Origin: Tubiluchus corallicola
Taxonomy: Eukaryota; Priapulida; Priapulimorpha; Priapulimorphida; Tubiluchidae
NCBI GenBank assembly: GCA_030141605.1
Contig: JAQGDQ010000672.1
Coordinates: 1 to 64,000 of the forward strand
Direction: 5' to 3'
Length of the DNA: 64,000 bases
Shown: one piece after another, positions 9,264 through 22,093 of the stretch
How the letters are laid out: each line of letters begins with the position of its first letter
How positions within the stretch are numbered: position 1 is the first letter of the stretch
Translations under genes and position numbers: made by a program
Notes under the pieces: generated by a model
Told to the model about the DNA's origin: nothing
What the model saw: the letters and a program-made list of their open reading frames with translations, nothing else
Database searches by the model: none

Positions 9264-12049
9264 AGCTGTTGTGCACATGCGGCTATGAGCACGTGTCTGA
9301 GATAACACACTGTATGCTATCATCTGCTGCTAGGTAGAAAAGTACTGTCTCTGAACACAGTAACAATTGCCACGTGATTAACGTATACTGTCATATTCTT
9401 GGATGTGATAAAGTGTAAACTTAGCATGTGTGTTTAAAACATAATAATGGAAGCCTAAGCTTTGTGAAGTGTAAGTGAACTACAACAGCTTAATTTTTCA
9501 CAATTGTCTCTCCATGAGAAAGTTGCAGTCAAGAAAAGAGGCCGTTCAACACCCGATCTTCAAATATAACTACAACATTGAAATTACATATGTTTGTTAC
9601 ATTTTACACAGTATTAAAACAGTGGCTAAAAATTTTCTGAAACAGCACCCCCACTAATTTTAACTACGAACCGCCACTTATGTCAAGGAGAGCTCAGGTG
9701 TTTATGATAAGTTCGTTCAATAGATAACAGGTTCCTTCAAAGTGTTAGACCAGTTTTTTAGTGTTTCCATCGGGTACCCGGCTACAAGAGTAATTACCCG
9801 CATTGTTTATTGCCCGAGCTTAATATTTCTACCTTGTTACAACAATAACAATGCAGGCATTATTTGTAATACGGTATCATCGTTAGAAAATTTAAAATTT
9901 AAGTATCACCAGTTGTCTGCTGTGCACTTCTATAGAAAATACCTCCTAGCAAACTACTAATTGCTGTGTTGGCAGTACACCAAGTTAACAGCCTGTAGGG
10001 AGATGGCAGGCAACACCATTCTTGCTGTAGGGGTGACTTACAAAAAACGAATCGTGATTTCTTTGCCAAGAGGTTCGTTATCCAAATTAAGTTGTTTATT
10101 AACCTTTAAAAACCTGTTTCAGGATACAAACAAAGTTACAAATAAATGGACTGTTAAGTTTGACAGCACATAAAAATTATAATATTGATAATTTTATTCA
10201 CCTAATCCCTAGTGTTGTAGTGTTTAGTAGTGTTTAGATTGGTACATAGTCTGACGCAGCTAACTCATAGACGATACGTGCAATTAACTAATTAAGAAGT
10301 AATATAGCAAACTCTGTCAAATGCACTGTGTGGGGAAACACTAATTTTTGTGACTTACACATCGCACCTCATGTTATCAGGCTTTCAGGGTGAAATAACA
10401 ATGCAGTTAGTTAAAATGCACCAATGGTTGTTTTTACTTGTGAACATAAATAATTATAATTTCTTCCCTGCTGCTGAATCTTGACAATCGGGTACTCGGG
10501 TATCTGGTATAAGGAAACTCCGGTACCTTGGATCTTCTCTGCAAAAATATATTGGAGCAAATAGATGTTTTATGTTCTATATGTACACGAGTCTGATTTT
10601 TGCTACCCGTGTAAACGTAAGCAAATTTGCATAACAGCTTAAACAGTTTTCGGGAGAACTGCACAGTATCACATCCTTTTTAATGCCGTTCGAGTGGAAA
10701 CTACGGGAAACTTGGATCTTTCCTACTTTTTTCCTTGGAATAGTGAGCCTCTTGCCATCAAGCATAGATAGTACAACTACCAGTTGACTCATCAACAGCA
10801 ACCAGTATATTTCGTAATTATTGTTCAGCAGGATGATACTAATAGCAATAATGATAAAATAACCATAAAAATAATTTTATGTAAAGTAAAGTGTTGACCC
10901 AAACGACAATACTATATATGGTTATTAGTATTAACAGTATAAAGTTGTTACAGTACACGAATTGCACAAGATATACAAGTACTACTAGTCACGTAAAAAT
11001 ATTAAAAAGGTAACTTTTGGGGGCGAGGACCTCTCTTGATTAATAGTACTAGCCCCAGCTAAACAGTAAAATGCTCGAAATCTGAGTGACGACATTCCTA
11101 ATTGATAGCAAAACAGGTACAGAGGCTCCCGTTCGCTAACAGTGCGATGACATACTATAACCTACATATTACAAAGAAATCAAATTTAAGGTGTAATTAA
11201 TCAAATTTATTATAATTGGAAATAAAATTAAACGCAAGTTAAGCGCAGATAACACAATATTAACTTTTTCGGCCACAATATATGCGACCACGTGCACATT
11301 TTGATTTTTTTTTCTGCATATTGCTGCACCTCACCAGCCACAACCAATCAAAAATACGTTTAAGAAGTGCATCGCGCACGACCAACGTACTTCAGGTATT
11401 AACAGTAAAAAATAATTACTTTATTAATTACTTTTCCACGAGCGCTGACGCCATGAAACAATCAGCCTCGTTCCGCTGCTGCCGCATAATAAACGCCGTT
11501 CATTGTTGAAGCTTTCATAAAAACAAAAAAAAATTATCAATGGTCAGTTGAAATGATTTTTTTTGTGTAAAGTTTCTATAAAGTTTTTCATTTTCGGGCG
11601 CAAACTGCAAATAAAATAATGTATTTACTGCATAACATACTGTCAGCCTTTGACAAAGCATACCTGCAAGCCATATTTTCGATCTTCCCAAGCATTCAAA
11701 GACTAAAATAGATATGCATTAATGTGTTAGGCAATTAACCTCTCCTTACCATTTTTCCGAATTACTTGCAAACATTTTTTTGTTTCAATTTTTTGGTTTT
11801 GCATGGTAAATGTTTCAAACAGATACAGAAATCCTTTGTAGTGTGTCAAGTTTGCATCTGTGCATTAAGTCAGATTTGTATATAAAATTGACACAAACTG
11901 TACAGTGTACACTGCATATCATTGGTTCTAATCCAGGCTAAAGCAAGTTTTTTTGTATCTTTCTTACTTAGAAAATTTGCTTCTTAAAGTTTAATAGTTG
12001 GAGGTCAATAGTCTGCCATTTCATTTTTTCTGATAGTTGGATATTAATA
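9264..12049. other. Intergenic stretch without recognised genes
   Basis: Short open stretches exist but none shows a domain, splice context or codon pattern that I can support. The sequence is AT-rich and single copy as far as I can see. Confidence 0.5.
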
Positions 12050-12053
12050 TTAA

Positions 12054-13404
12054 AGTAAAATCGGACACAGTGTTAAACTGTAGGTCAAAACAACCTATTC
12101 TTTAAAAAATTGAAAAACACACCATTGCTTTAAAGAATGAGCTTGCATGAAAAAATTATTACCACACAAATGCAGCTTTGCATTTGTGCCCGTAGTTCTT
12201 TGCTGTTACATGCATTTTGCCATTCGCTAGTTAGGTGAGCACTAGCACCTACATTTCAGAGTGTTGCACAAAAAACAGGTGGTGTAACTCTTAGTTCAGA
12301 TGTGTTGGTTTGTGACGTACTACACACATTCGACAGTTCTTCCATGAGTACAGTGGTAAATTTGAAATTTTATCTTAAAACTTGCCTAGTTTTATTACAA
12401 CACTAAATCTCTTACAATTACAGTAGTATTGTACTTTCAATTTTCGCTTTTGCAAACATGTGTAACATGCTCATGTAATATTTTTGCTATTGAAAATTAT
12501 GTTAGTTTGTGATGTCATCAATAGTTGGGCTTGCCCGCCATTAATTAAGATTTTAATCTATTATTTAATTATCGCAAAAGCTTATGCAGTATTATTGGTG
12601 TTAAAATGTACTTTTTGTTGGACTTGAAAACTGGGTAGCATATGTGTGCTTGCATAGCAAAATCATCCACAAGTTATTTACATGTGTTGAATGTCGATTC
12701 ATGAGGATCATTTTGATACCAAGTTCATCACTCTGTGTTCTTTCTAAGCAGAGATAATCCACGTTGAAGTTGAGGTGCAGGCTTATGCAATGAAAAACAT
12801 AATTTTGAGAAAATCGCTGTTAAAGTTAGTCATTGTTTTTTGTCGCCATTCTACAAAACACTTAGCAACTGTACAAAATGTGGTTGATGTGGATTTTGCA
12901 AGAACGTATTAAAATTATGTTTAAATCCAGTAGTTGGCTCTTCCTGGCGAAGATTTGAGCTTGTGAACAGAAAAACCCAAAACAAAATGACTGCTTCCAC
13001 GAGCTATTATCGGAGTTTCGTTGATCTGTAGCATGATATCATAAACATTGATATTCTCTTCTTTTTTTAAACTTGAAAAGAATTACTAATATTTAAGCCG
13101 AAATTATAGTAACAATTTTGCTATTTTCTGGTAATTTTATTTTCGTTCTCTAGTTAAAAATTAGAAAATTTTATGTATAGAAAAACAAGCAAATGAAGTA
13201 CCTGACATTTTCCTGATAATTTGATGTTAGAATATAAAAGTCCAAAATATTTAGCATTTGTTTTTATAAAAAACAAAAAAACTGACAATTGACCAAAATT
13301 TTGGTGCATTCTACTTTGAAGTGTCATAACGTAGTTTTAACTATGTCGACTTATGGATGGTTTTGGTTTGCAAGCACGCTTATGAAAAATCATCCTGTCT
13401 TCCC
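12054..13404. mobile_element. TTAA-flanked MITE, family A, copy 1, interrupted by a nested element
   Basis: The outer element is flanked by TTAA (12050-12053 and 13405-13408). Its left part (to about 12644) and its last 25 bases (13380-13404) align with uninterrupted copies at 60129-60730 and, inverted, 42695-43300. The shared 3' end is GAAAAATCATCCTGTCTTC. The 735 bp between them is a second element. No coding potential. Confidence 0.75.
12645..13379. mobile_element. Nested MITE, family C, copy 1
   Basis: Termini are TGTGCTTGCATAGCAAAA at the left and TTTTGGTTTGCAAGCACGC at the right, imperfect inverted repeats. The insertion splits the family A element; flanks ATATG (12640-12644) and TTATG (13380-13384) look like a 5-bp target duplication when compared with the empty site at 60700 (TATACGAAAAATC). 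A related copy lies at 14299-14823. Confidence 0.75.
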
Positions 13405-13439
13405 TTAAATATTTCAAAACAAACTTCACAATAAAAGAT

Positions 13440-13922
13440 TATCTCTGCCTATGTGTATAATCCAATTGCATCTGATATTAATTACACAGACTCAACTTTC
13501 ATCTGCCCCCGCCACTGACTCCATACAACGATTAAAAATGAAAATTTTTTAAAAGAATTATGTAATGTAATACGTGTTATGTTAGTTTTGTAATGTCAAA
13601 TGTATAAATAGTGTAAATGTAATGAGTGAAATTTATGTAATGTAAAGCATGTTTCTGTTAATTTTGTCATGTCAAATGTATATATAGTGTAAAATATGTC
13701 ATGTAAAATTTAATGTACTTTTGTAATATTGTTTTGTAAAAATATTTTAATATGGTGTTTGTAAACATGTTCATTTATTGTATATAGTTTTGCACTTTAG
13801 TTTTTTTTTAGTATGCACTGGACGCATTTGTCTTGAACAGTGTTGTTATTTTAACATTAGCGCTGAGGCTTACTCAATTTTATTATAATGAGTGAACCAT
13901 TTTAATGACAAATAAAGAATGA

Positions 13923-13948
<26 letters not shown>
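13440..13948 (+). mobile_element. Truncated CR1/L2-like LINE 3' end
   Basis: The plus strand carries the last few codons of a LINE ORF (NYTDSTFICPRH then stop) and a 3' UTR that closely matches the minus strand of 46226-45850, including the TGTAATGTAA-rich part and AATGACAAATAAAGAATG. It ends in a (TA)n microsatellite at 13921-13950. The insertion is 5'-truncated. Confidence 0.7.
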
Positions 13949-13956
<8 letters not shown>

Positions 13957-14298
13957 TCAGAAAAACGAGGAAATTTAAATTGTGAAATACAAATGCCTTA
14001 ATAAAACAATGAGCAAGAATCTGCCAGCAAAATACACAAAAGTTACAGTCATTTAAGTAAAAAGCTTTCTTATTACACATTTAATAGAAAATAGTATTTT
14101 ATCGATTTACACATTTCTAGACAAGAATTCAACATATTCACTAAGGACTTTCACCAATATATAGCCTAATATGAAGCTGTTGCTTAGCATTGAACTCATT
14201 GTAAACTAGGCTCCACGTTTTCTTAAATCTTTTCACCAGTTGGGGTCCAGCAATGATTTTTCATAAATGATCTAGGAAAATAAAATTAACAACAATTG

Positions 14299-14823
14299 TG
14301 TGCTTACACAGCAAAATCGTCCAAAAGTTGGCAGTTCGGCTTTTCTAGTTATTCAAAAAATCCTGAATCTCCATTTCATGAGGATCATTTTGATACCAAG
14401 TTCATCACTCTGTGTTAATTCTAAGCTGAGATAATCCACGTTGAAGTTGAGGTGCAGGCTGCACACTGAAAAACACAATCTTGAGAAAATTGATGTCAAA
14501 GTCAGCCATTGTTTTTTGTTCCACTTCTATAAAATGCTTAGCAAGCGCACAAATGTTGGTTGCTATGGACTTTGCAAGAACACATTGAAGTTACATTTAA
14601 ATCCAATAGATGGTTCTTCCAGACGAAGATTTGGACTTAGCAACACAAAAAACCCCAACCAAAGTGACCGTATATTTATTTATAAAGCCACCAATATTTT
14701 TAGCATTTTTTAATAAAAACCAAAAAATTAACATTCAACCAAATTTTGGTGCATTTTACTTTGAAGCGTCATAACATAGTTTCAACTATGCCAACTTATG
14801 GCAGGTTTTGGCTTACAAGCACA
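14299..14823. mobile_element. MITE, family C, copy 2
   Basis: Termini TGTGCTTACACAGCAAAA and TTTTGGCTTACAAGCACA, with an interior that follows 12645-13379 in order (shared CATGAGGATCATTTTGATAC and GAGATAATCCACGTTGAAGT blocks). It ends 80 bp from the stop codon of the zinc-finger gene and so lies in or next to its 3' UTR. Confidence 0.7.
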
Positions 14824-14902
14824 CATTTAAAATGCACCTCACTTGTGCAAATAATTTTCTCTTGACTTAGACAATAAGCAAGCGAAAAAGGAATTTAAAG
14901 CC

Positions 14903-16060
14903 TCATTCGCTACATTTAAATGGATTTTTGCCAGTATGGTAACGAGTTTTTTGAGCGGACGTATCACAGCAAGTGACGTCAGATTCCCTACATTTTGAAA
15001 GCCTCTGACAGATGTGAATAGTTTTGTGACGACTTAGGTGAAAGGGACGCGAAAAAGCAGCTCCACATTCATTACACTTAAAAGGTTTTTCACCGGTGTG
15101 CGTCCTGGAATGTGTGTTTAGAGATGACCGCCTCGAAAAACTGCCTCCGCATAGATTACAAATAAACGGCTTTTCTCCAGTATGGATTCTCTTATGAGAG
15201 TTTAATGTAGACACCTGGGCAAAAGCAGCTCTGCATTCATCACATTTAAAAGGTTTTTCACCAGTATGAATTCTCTTATGCCTCTTCAATTTGCCTGCTT
15301 CGGAAAAAGTGGCTTCACAGCTGTTACACTCGTAAGGTTTCTCACCAGTGTGCATTCTTTTGTGTACACAAAGGTCACCAATCCGAGCAAATGCAGCGCC
15401 ACATTCACTACATATAAAAGATTTTTCACCAGTGTGAATTATCTTATGCCTATTTAACTTAGAACTCGCAGCAAACGCAGCCTCACATTGATTGCACTTA
15501 AATGGTTTTTCACCAGTGTGTGTTCTGATATGAACCCTTAGAGTCGACATCCTTGAAAAAGTATCTCCACATTCATTACAAAGAAATGGCTTCTCGCCTG
15601 TGTGTATTCTCTTATGCATGTTTAGCGTGTAGGACCGGGCAAAAGAGGCTTTACAGTCATTGCAATTAAAAGGTTTCTCACCAGTGTGAGTTTTTACGTG
15701 TCCAAGCAAATGACTCTTGGAACTGAACATCGACTCACAGTGCCCACATTTATAATCCCTTGCAGGTGTTGCCGCAGGAGGGAGGTAAGCGTTTCGACAA
15801 CCTTGCTCCGCAGACTCCTCAGAATCTTCGGTTTTAATGCCATTATCTGCTGCAGACGAAGAATTTTCATCGTGCGGATTTGTTTGTGTTTGTTGACTTT
15901 TCCCGGCATTAACTTCACAGTCGAATAACCCTGGCTCAGTTTTCATAGCAGGTTTAGCATGATTGTTATCAGTCACTTCGTCACCACAAATTTCAGAATC
16001 CACGGAAGAGAAAAATTCACACTTCATTTGATTATAACCCATTAAAACTTGATGATCCAT
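14903..16060 (-). CDS. C2H2 zinc-finger protein, nine intact fingers
   Basis: 385-codon frame; ATG at 16060 with an in-frame TAA 24 nt upstream, so this start is reasonable unless a 5' exon exists. Residues 1-102 are acidic and Ser/Thr-rich and hold an IKTE and an MKTE motif that fit the SUMO-site pattern. Residues about 103-349 hold nine C-x2-C-x12-H-x3-H fingers joined by TGEKPF-type linkers, as in DNA-binding transcription factors of animals. A tenth finger is decayed (KCRESDVTCC, then KTRYHTGKNPFKC), and the frame ends at CSE followed by TGA, exactly where the second zinc cysteine (TGC) would stand. No KRAB, BTB or SCAN domain is seen. DNA target unknown. Confidence 0.85.
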   Translation of the reverse strand: MDHQVLMGYNQMKCEFFSSVDSEICGDEVTDNNHAKPAMKTEPGLFDCEVNAGKSQQTQTNPHDENSSSAADNGIKTEDSEESAEQGCRNAYLPPAATPARDYKCGHCESMFSSKSHLLGHVKTHTGEKPFNCNDCKASFARSYTLNMHKRIHTGEKPFLCNECGDTFSRMSTLRVHIRTHTGEKPFKCNQCEAAFAASSKLNRHKIIHTGEKSFICSECGAAFARIGDLCVHKRMHTGEKPYECNSCEATFSEAGKLKRHKRIHTGEKPFKCDECRAAFAQVSTLNSHKRIHTGEKPFICNLCGGSFSRRSSLNTHSRTHTGEKPFKCNECGAAFSRPFHLSRHKTIHICQRLSKCRESDVTCCDTSAQKTRYHTGKNPFKCSE

Positions 16061-18640
16061 AAGTACATAACGATTTTGTACTTATCCTGTAGCTTTAGGT
16101 CTTTCACAAGAGAGAATGTGGCTTAGACAATCTGAAACTACAAAAGTATTATTTCACACACTATTATAAAATTAACATGTCAACAAAAGTCTAGCAGTGT
16201 GCCGTATCGTTGCTCATATTACTCATATCGTTGCCACGGTCATCATTCTCCAATAATCAATATAATTATCATCTCCATCATCATCATTACCATTGTCATT
16301 ACGACTGATGTCGTCATCACCTCATTTGCCGTTGCCATAATAAAGACCACATAAGCAATTAACTCGTTCAGGAGTGCCCGGGTTCATGAAAATCTGAAAA
16401 ACTCTCAATAAGCAGCGATTTCATTACATTTGAAAATTTTCGTAAATTTCTACTCCTCACACAATGGACTTTCATTCAAAATGATACATGAAATGCATTA
16501 GCTTCCTTTAGACAAATTAAAAATCGATTTTTGGCAAAAAGCTTTCAGTAACTACGCTGTTTGCACTGTAACAAAGTAGGGTATCACTTGTGCGAAATCG
16601 GCTAATGCAAAAAATTTCAACTATCCAGACACAACACTCTGATATACATTGGCCTTGAGTCTACTCTATTTTTAAAGAGAAATTCCTATTAAAATATGAA
16701 ATGATAGTAGAAAATGCTCCTTGGCTGATGGGTTGGTTTTTCCTGGAATAGAACACAACAGAACACTGCACAGCTTGGGCTGTAGAAAGCAGGTGATCAA
16801 TAAAATAGTGTGTATATCTGACTAAGCTACTCAATAGGCTACGTTACAGTGCCTAAAAAGGGCATGTTTTCCTTAATTTTATCCAATTAAATCACTGAAA
16901 TGCGGCATAAACTAAAGCCTATGAAGACAGAACTGATGTGTAGTATTTAACCCTTTCACTAAGGAAGGCGGCACACTGTCGCTTACGTTTTCGTGTAAGA
17001 GACAGAAGGCAGAAGACTACCACCCAATTTCAGCACTAAACACAGTCACTCGAGTTTGTTTCTTTTGCTGCTACAGCCGTTCAACATTGTAAAAAAGTTT
17101 AACAGCCGTGTGATTGGGGTTGCCCGGCAACAAGTAACGCTAATCAGCATCTGAAGCCAGGTGCATTCCATAATATTGTATTACATGGTACGTCCTCACG
17201 CAAAATCGCTTGTTGCTGAAACGTATGTTTAGAGGCTTGTTGTGCATTTTTCTTATAAAATGATTCTATAAAACGGAATAGTACTATGACTTCTGTGAAA
17301 AGTCATAGAATCAAGACTGAACGACTAAAACGGGCATAGCATTGTCCAGTTTTTTCCTGGATTACTGCTGTGTTTACCTGCCTTGAGGGCAGACTTCGGC
17401 ACTATTACACTTTCGCACCTCCTAGTTTTTTCTGGCCTATTGTTTGTTTTCACGCCTGTAGGCCAGAAAGCAGACCAACAGGCATAATATACACCATATT
17501 CCATAATATTATTGGTTTATAGGCCTTACAATTCCAGATTAAAGTCATACATTACTTACCATCACCAACATGCAAATAGTATAGACGTACTAATGCAGTA
17601 ATGGGCGCAATTATGATGATAATATTAAGACTTAATTTCCTGCTAGTTAGCATATTCTTGCAAACGATGGTGACAAGCCATTGGCATATAGCTGTCCTTT
17701 ATTTTTATCTATACGTTTACCTGTCTTTACCATTTTGGTGTCAATGCCTGTTTATGAAAATTCTTCATATAAATCACTTTGGCAACACGGGAAATCTGGA
17801 GTAGTAATTTCGCTGAGAACGTACGCCCAGCTTGTTGTGCGCGAGAGCCTTCTGTTTTTTCAAGCACAATGTTGATGTATAAGTTGTAGAGCTAATTCTG
17901 TTTTGGAGGACAATTTTTGTTTTAAAGTTTTTGAAAAAATGTTTTGTTTTGTAACAAATTTTAGCGTTAAATTAAATCAATTTGCATGGTATCATTTGCC
18001 ACATAATCACCTCAAATTTGATTGATTTTCAGAGGATATGAAAAAATACAATAAACAATCAAGAACATGAAACCATCCAGCTTTATATATGTTGGAGTTT
18101 GAGTTTGCCAAATAAATTATGCTCCTTCACAAGATTTGTTACAGCTTCTTTTATGACAGGACTGGACCCTAGTTCGTTTTCAATATAAACCTTTGAGATG
18201 AAATATTGAACAGGCAAAGGTGTCACAGTGACAGTCAAATGCATGTACTGTCACTTTGATCCAAAATGTTTTACCTTGGTTATCGACGTTTTTCAGACTG
18301 CGTTTTTTCCAGTGTTGTTTGGAAATGCGCATTAATTTTGTCAAATTGTGTTACTTAAAACAACAAAATTAATTCATCCTTCAAACAAACTGTTTTATTC
18401 TCAAATACGGAAATTCAACAGAATTGATCGTAATTATAATTCTCCCCTTTAACTTTAATTTAAATTGTGTTTGTACAAAAATAAAATTTATAGCATTTCC
18501 TGGATCAGCAATAGATAGAATAAAGATAGATAGATAAAGGGTATTTTACATTTTTGTATTTTTTTATATTTGCTGTGTTGTTTTGTAATTTATACACTTA
18601 AGTGTGCAAATAACAAGAATTATATTGGTGGTAATGAACC
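16061..18640. other. Intergenic stretch without recognised genes
   Basis: Includes a short CAT/ATC-rich imperfect repeat near 16240-16320. No coding pattern I can support. Confidence 0.5.
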
Positions 18641-18644
18641 ACAG

Positions 18645-18940
18645 ACAGTTGATTGATACAGTTTCTGCTAATACATCACAGACACTTGTAACCAAACTGT
18701 GTTTATTAATGACTTGACATATACTACCTTTTATTACAAACAATTAACGTTGATACAGTTTCTGCTAATACACCACATACTACCTTTTATACACTAAAAA
18801 CAATAAACTCGGGAATTTTATGAATTTTGCACGCATTCTTTCGTTGATACAGTTTTTGTTATACACCACAGACACAGTTTCTGCTAATACACCACAGACA
18901 CTTGTAACCATACTGTGTTTATTAATGACTTGACATCGCT
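18645..18940. repeat. Imperfect repeats around TTGATACAGTTTCTGCTAATA
   Basis: The phrase GATACAGTTTCTGCTAATAC with ACACCACAGACACTTGTAACC occurs at about 18655, 18752 and 18870, separated by partly repeated sequence. It forms the left shoulder of the 44-bp array that follows. Confidence 0.6.
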
Positions 18941-18999
18941 TGAAGAGATGTGTGGTCAGTCTACCCTTTATTGCTCTTCCATTTATTATACATTCATGC

Positions 19000-19517
19000 A
19001 TGCGAACAGGAAACCTGTCCAAGCTGAAAGATATACAACCATGCATGCAAATAGGAAACTGTCCAAGCTGAAAGATATACAACCATGCATGCAAACAGGA
19101 AACTGTCCAAGCTGAAAGATATACAACCATGCATGCAAACAGGAAACTGTCCAAGCTGAAAGATATACAACCATGCATGCAAACAGGAAACTGTCCAAGC
19201 TGAAAGATATACAATCATGCATGCAAACAGGAAACTGTCCAAGCTGAAAGATATACAACCATGCATACAAACAGGAAACTGTCCAAGCTGAAAGATATAC
19301 AACCATGCATGCAAACAGGAAAACTGTCCAAGCTGAAAGATATACATCCATGCATGCAAACAGGAAAACTGTCCAAGCTGAAAGATATACATCCATGCAT
19401 GCAAACAGGAAAACTGTCCAGGCTGAAAGATATACAACCATGTATGCAAACAGGAAAACTGTCCAAGCTGAAAGATATACAACCATGCATGCAAACAGAA
19501 AACTGTCCAAGCTGAAA
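19000..19517. repeat. 44/45-bp minisatellite, about 12 copies
   Basis: The unit contains ACCATGCATGCAAACAGGAA and CTGTCCAAGCTGAAAGATAT. Early units are 44 bp; later ones (from about 19320) are 45 bp with one extra A. Several frames on both strands are open only because the unit lacks stop codons in them; this is not evidence of coding. Confidence 0.9.
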
Positions 19518-19848
19518 ACATAATTGTAACAAGGCACTGATTTTTTAAATGCAAAATAATTTATTTACAAAATCGAAATTATGCTATTTATAAGTGCGAA
19601 TAAACGAAAGGCATTTTAAATCTAAACAAACGTGAAATAAACAGTCAAATAAATCTAGATAACAACAACAGAATATTTACTAACAAAAATGAAAACCTAC
19701 TAGTGAATAAAAACCTTAATGAGTAAATTAGTAGTATTTTATTTTTTTATGAAATTATTTTCTTTTTCTTGAACGCTGCACAGGGGAGGCAACGTCAACC
19801 CTAAATACCGGGACTCATCGGAATACAAACGCATGTCCATACTGCTAT

Positions 19849-19852
<4 letters not shown>

Positions 19853-19919
<67 letters not shown>

Positions 19920-19956
19920 GAGAGAGAGAGGAGAGAGAGGAGAGAGAAGAGAGACG
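19853..19956. repeat. (GA)n microsatellite
   Basis: Nearly pure AG dinucleotide repeat with a few interruptions at its right end. Confidence 0.95.
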
Positions 19957-20224
19957 TAAAACCTGAAGATGTCAGACCCAATTTTTACACGCACAGTGAG
20001 TATATATTCATGTGGACAAACACTCCGATTGCTAAACTATTTACTCAAAGACTCGTTAACTTAGTGTTAACGAGCCTTTTATTAAATAATTTAACAACCA
20101 ATAAACGAGTTTACTCAGCATGAATAAAGCAAAGACAAAAATAGAATAGGAGATTGACAATAACATAATCATAGTATTTCAAGAAAACGAGAATGAAGTC
20201 ATATATTAACAAAAGTTTATATTA

Positions 20225-20662
20225 TATGCATTGTTATGACTTGAAAGCATGGCTCGGTATACTGGACGACAGTGAGATGGAGGAACTAAGGGCAGCCCGG
20301 CGCATCCATCAAGAACAAACGGTTCGCCAGCGCCGGGCTGAGGCCATCGATTAGGTCTCCTACGAGTATGTGCCAACTAAGTCTGATGACGAAAATGAGA
20401 ATTAGACCTTGAATGGAGAACTGATCGTGGAAGAAACTCAATGAAGAGACTAATCCTGTGAAATGAGGCTGCTGACATTAAAATTAAATAATAACTAATG
20501 TGGCATTCATTGAATGTAGCTTTGTGTATGTGTGGTGAGACTAGTAGACGGGGGGAAGGAGGGCCTGGGTGGCTGTATGGGGCGTGGCCACCAGGAAGAC
20601 GTCGGCGTTATGCAAAGCGCAACTGTCCGCGGGAGCAAGAGGAACCACGAGTTCTAACATGA
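20225..20662 (+). pseudogene. Decayed coding-like island of unknown origin
   Basis: GC-richer than its surroundings. One plus frame from about 20240 reads AWLGILDDSEMEELRAARR followed by QEQTVRQRRAEAID, a charged helical segment, then TAG, then VSYEYVPTKSDDENEN and a second TAG. A second open segment near 20546-20660 is Arg/Pro/Gly-rich (WPPGRRRRYAKRNCPREQ). This looks like old coding sequence, possibly from a transposon or lost gene. No family was recognised. Confidence 0.35.
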
Positions 20663-20984
20663 ATTACGATGAGATATTCTGATGATATTCTGATGATGTT
20701 TTGATGATGTTTTTCCACCTCCGGAGCATGCAATCTACCGGGATTTGGATCAGCTAACCAAACCGTAACTACAGTCGTTTATGTACAAGTTTTTTTTTTA
20801 ATACTCACGTGCACTAAAAAGGTTATAGCCCTGCTTACAAAAAGAAAACATAGACAATAACCATTATTTATTTTGAATTGTAGAAAAATTTGAAAAATTA
20901 ATACTGTCTTATTTCCGCAGTGAAAACAGAAACTGCTTACAGAATGTTCAAGATTTACTTAGGGTTGTTACTGTTACTGTTACT

Positions 20985-20998
20985 ATAATTATTATTAA

Positions 20999-21073
<75 letters not shown>

Positions 21074-21138
21074 TATTATTATTATCAGTAGTAGTAGTAC
21101 TAGTAGTAGTAGTATTTATATTATTATTATTATTATTA

Positions 21139-21233
<95 letters not shown>

Positions 21234-21234
21234 T
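20985..21234. repeat. (ATT)n microsatellite
   Basis: About 250 bp of TTA/TTATTA trinucleotide repeat, interrupted by a short (GTA)n segment at about 21088-21115. The open frame of asparagine codons on the minus strand is a by-product of the repeat. Confidence 0.95.
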
Positions 21235-21982
21235 GTGTCTTCTTGTTTTTTTAATAACTTGTTATAATTTGAACTGCTTGCATTCATGCGCTATTGATAT
21301 ATATTGAGACATATTGACTAGAAATAAGTATAAACATAGATATAAACGTATAGGCCTATAAGCATAAACATTTGAATTCTTAGACACACTTGTCAGTCTC
21401 TATCTTATATAATTAGGAAACAACTTGTTTTACTTAGCTAGAAATCACTCCTTCTTCTCTCCTTTTTGAAAAACATCCTTCCGCACGTCTGCGAACTACT
21501 CCAAAGTTTAAAATTCATCGTGACTGTGTTGTTTGTAGTTACATATTTATGATGCAACTATAACTATTTTGTAAAAAACTATCATAACATTTTGTTAGTA
21601 AGTTTGTTTGTCTGTCACATTTGTGAAATAAAAACCGAAATGCTAGAAAGTGGATTGCCAACCATCTACAGTTTGGTTTTTCAGTTCACTTCTGAATACT
21701 TCACTGCCAGCACGTCTACAATTCTATATTTCGAAAACAGACGGAGCCAAAAAGAACTTGTTCAGCAATCCGTGCATCTAGTCAACCTTGTTAAATGATT
21801 ATCATCCTTTGTCTAACAGCAATTCTTTGTCTAACTATTCTTTATCTAGCAGCAAGAACTAATTCATAACTACACGTAAAATGCAGGTGAAAGATGCCAG
21901 ATAGCTTACTTGGAGAACAGAACAGCAGCTAAAGAGTTGCAAAATGAGCACAAGAAAGCTAGTTTTTCAATTCAGTTTAAAT

Positions 21983-21988
21983 TTTATT
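21983..21988 (-). promoter_or_regulatory. Candidate polyadenylation signal (AATAAA)
   Basis: AATAAA on the minus strand about 105 nt downstream of the stop codon of the large gene at 22094-28273; the spacing suits its 3' end. Confidence 0.5.
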
Positions 21989-22093
21989 GATTTATAAGTC
22001 AAAGTCGTGACTGTTTTCAATGCTGACGTCATTGCATGAACGCAACAATGGTGGACGACGTGGTATAGATGGGTAACCAACTCATTGATTAAT

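Noticed and set aside
9961-10173. Short frame beginning LCWQYTKLTACREM
   Set aside because: No domain, start context or splice signals; consistent with chance.
18986-19554. Long open frames on both strands over the 44-bp minisatellite
   Set aside because: They exist in several frames at once because the unit lacks stops; the peptides simply repeat the DNA unit and there is no splice or start context.
20955-21287. Poly-asparagine protein
   Set aside because: Direct translation of an (ATT)n microsatellite.
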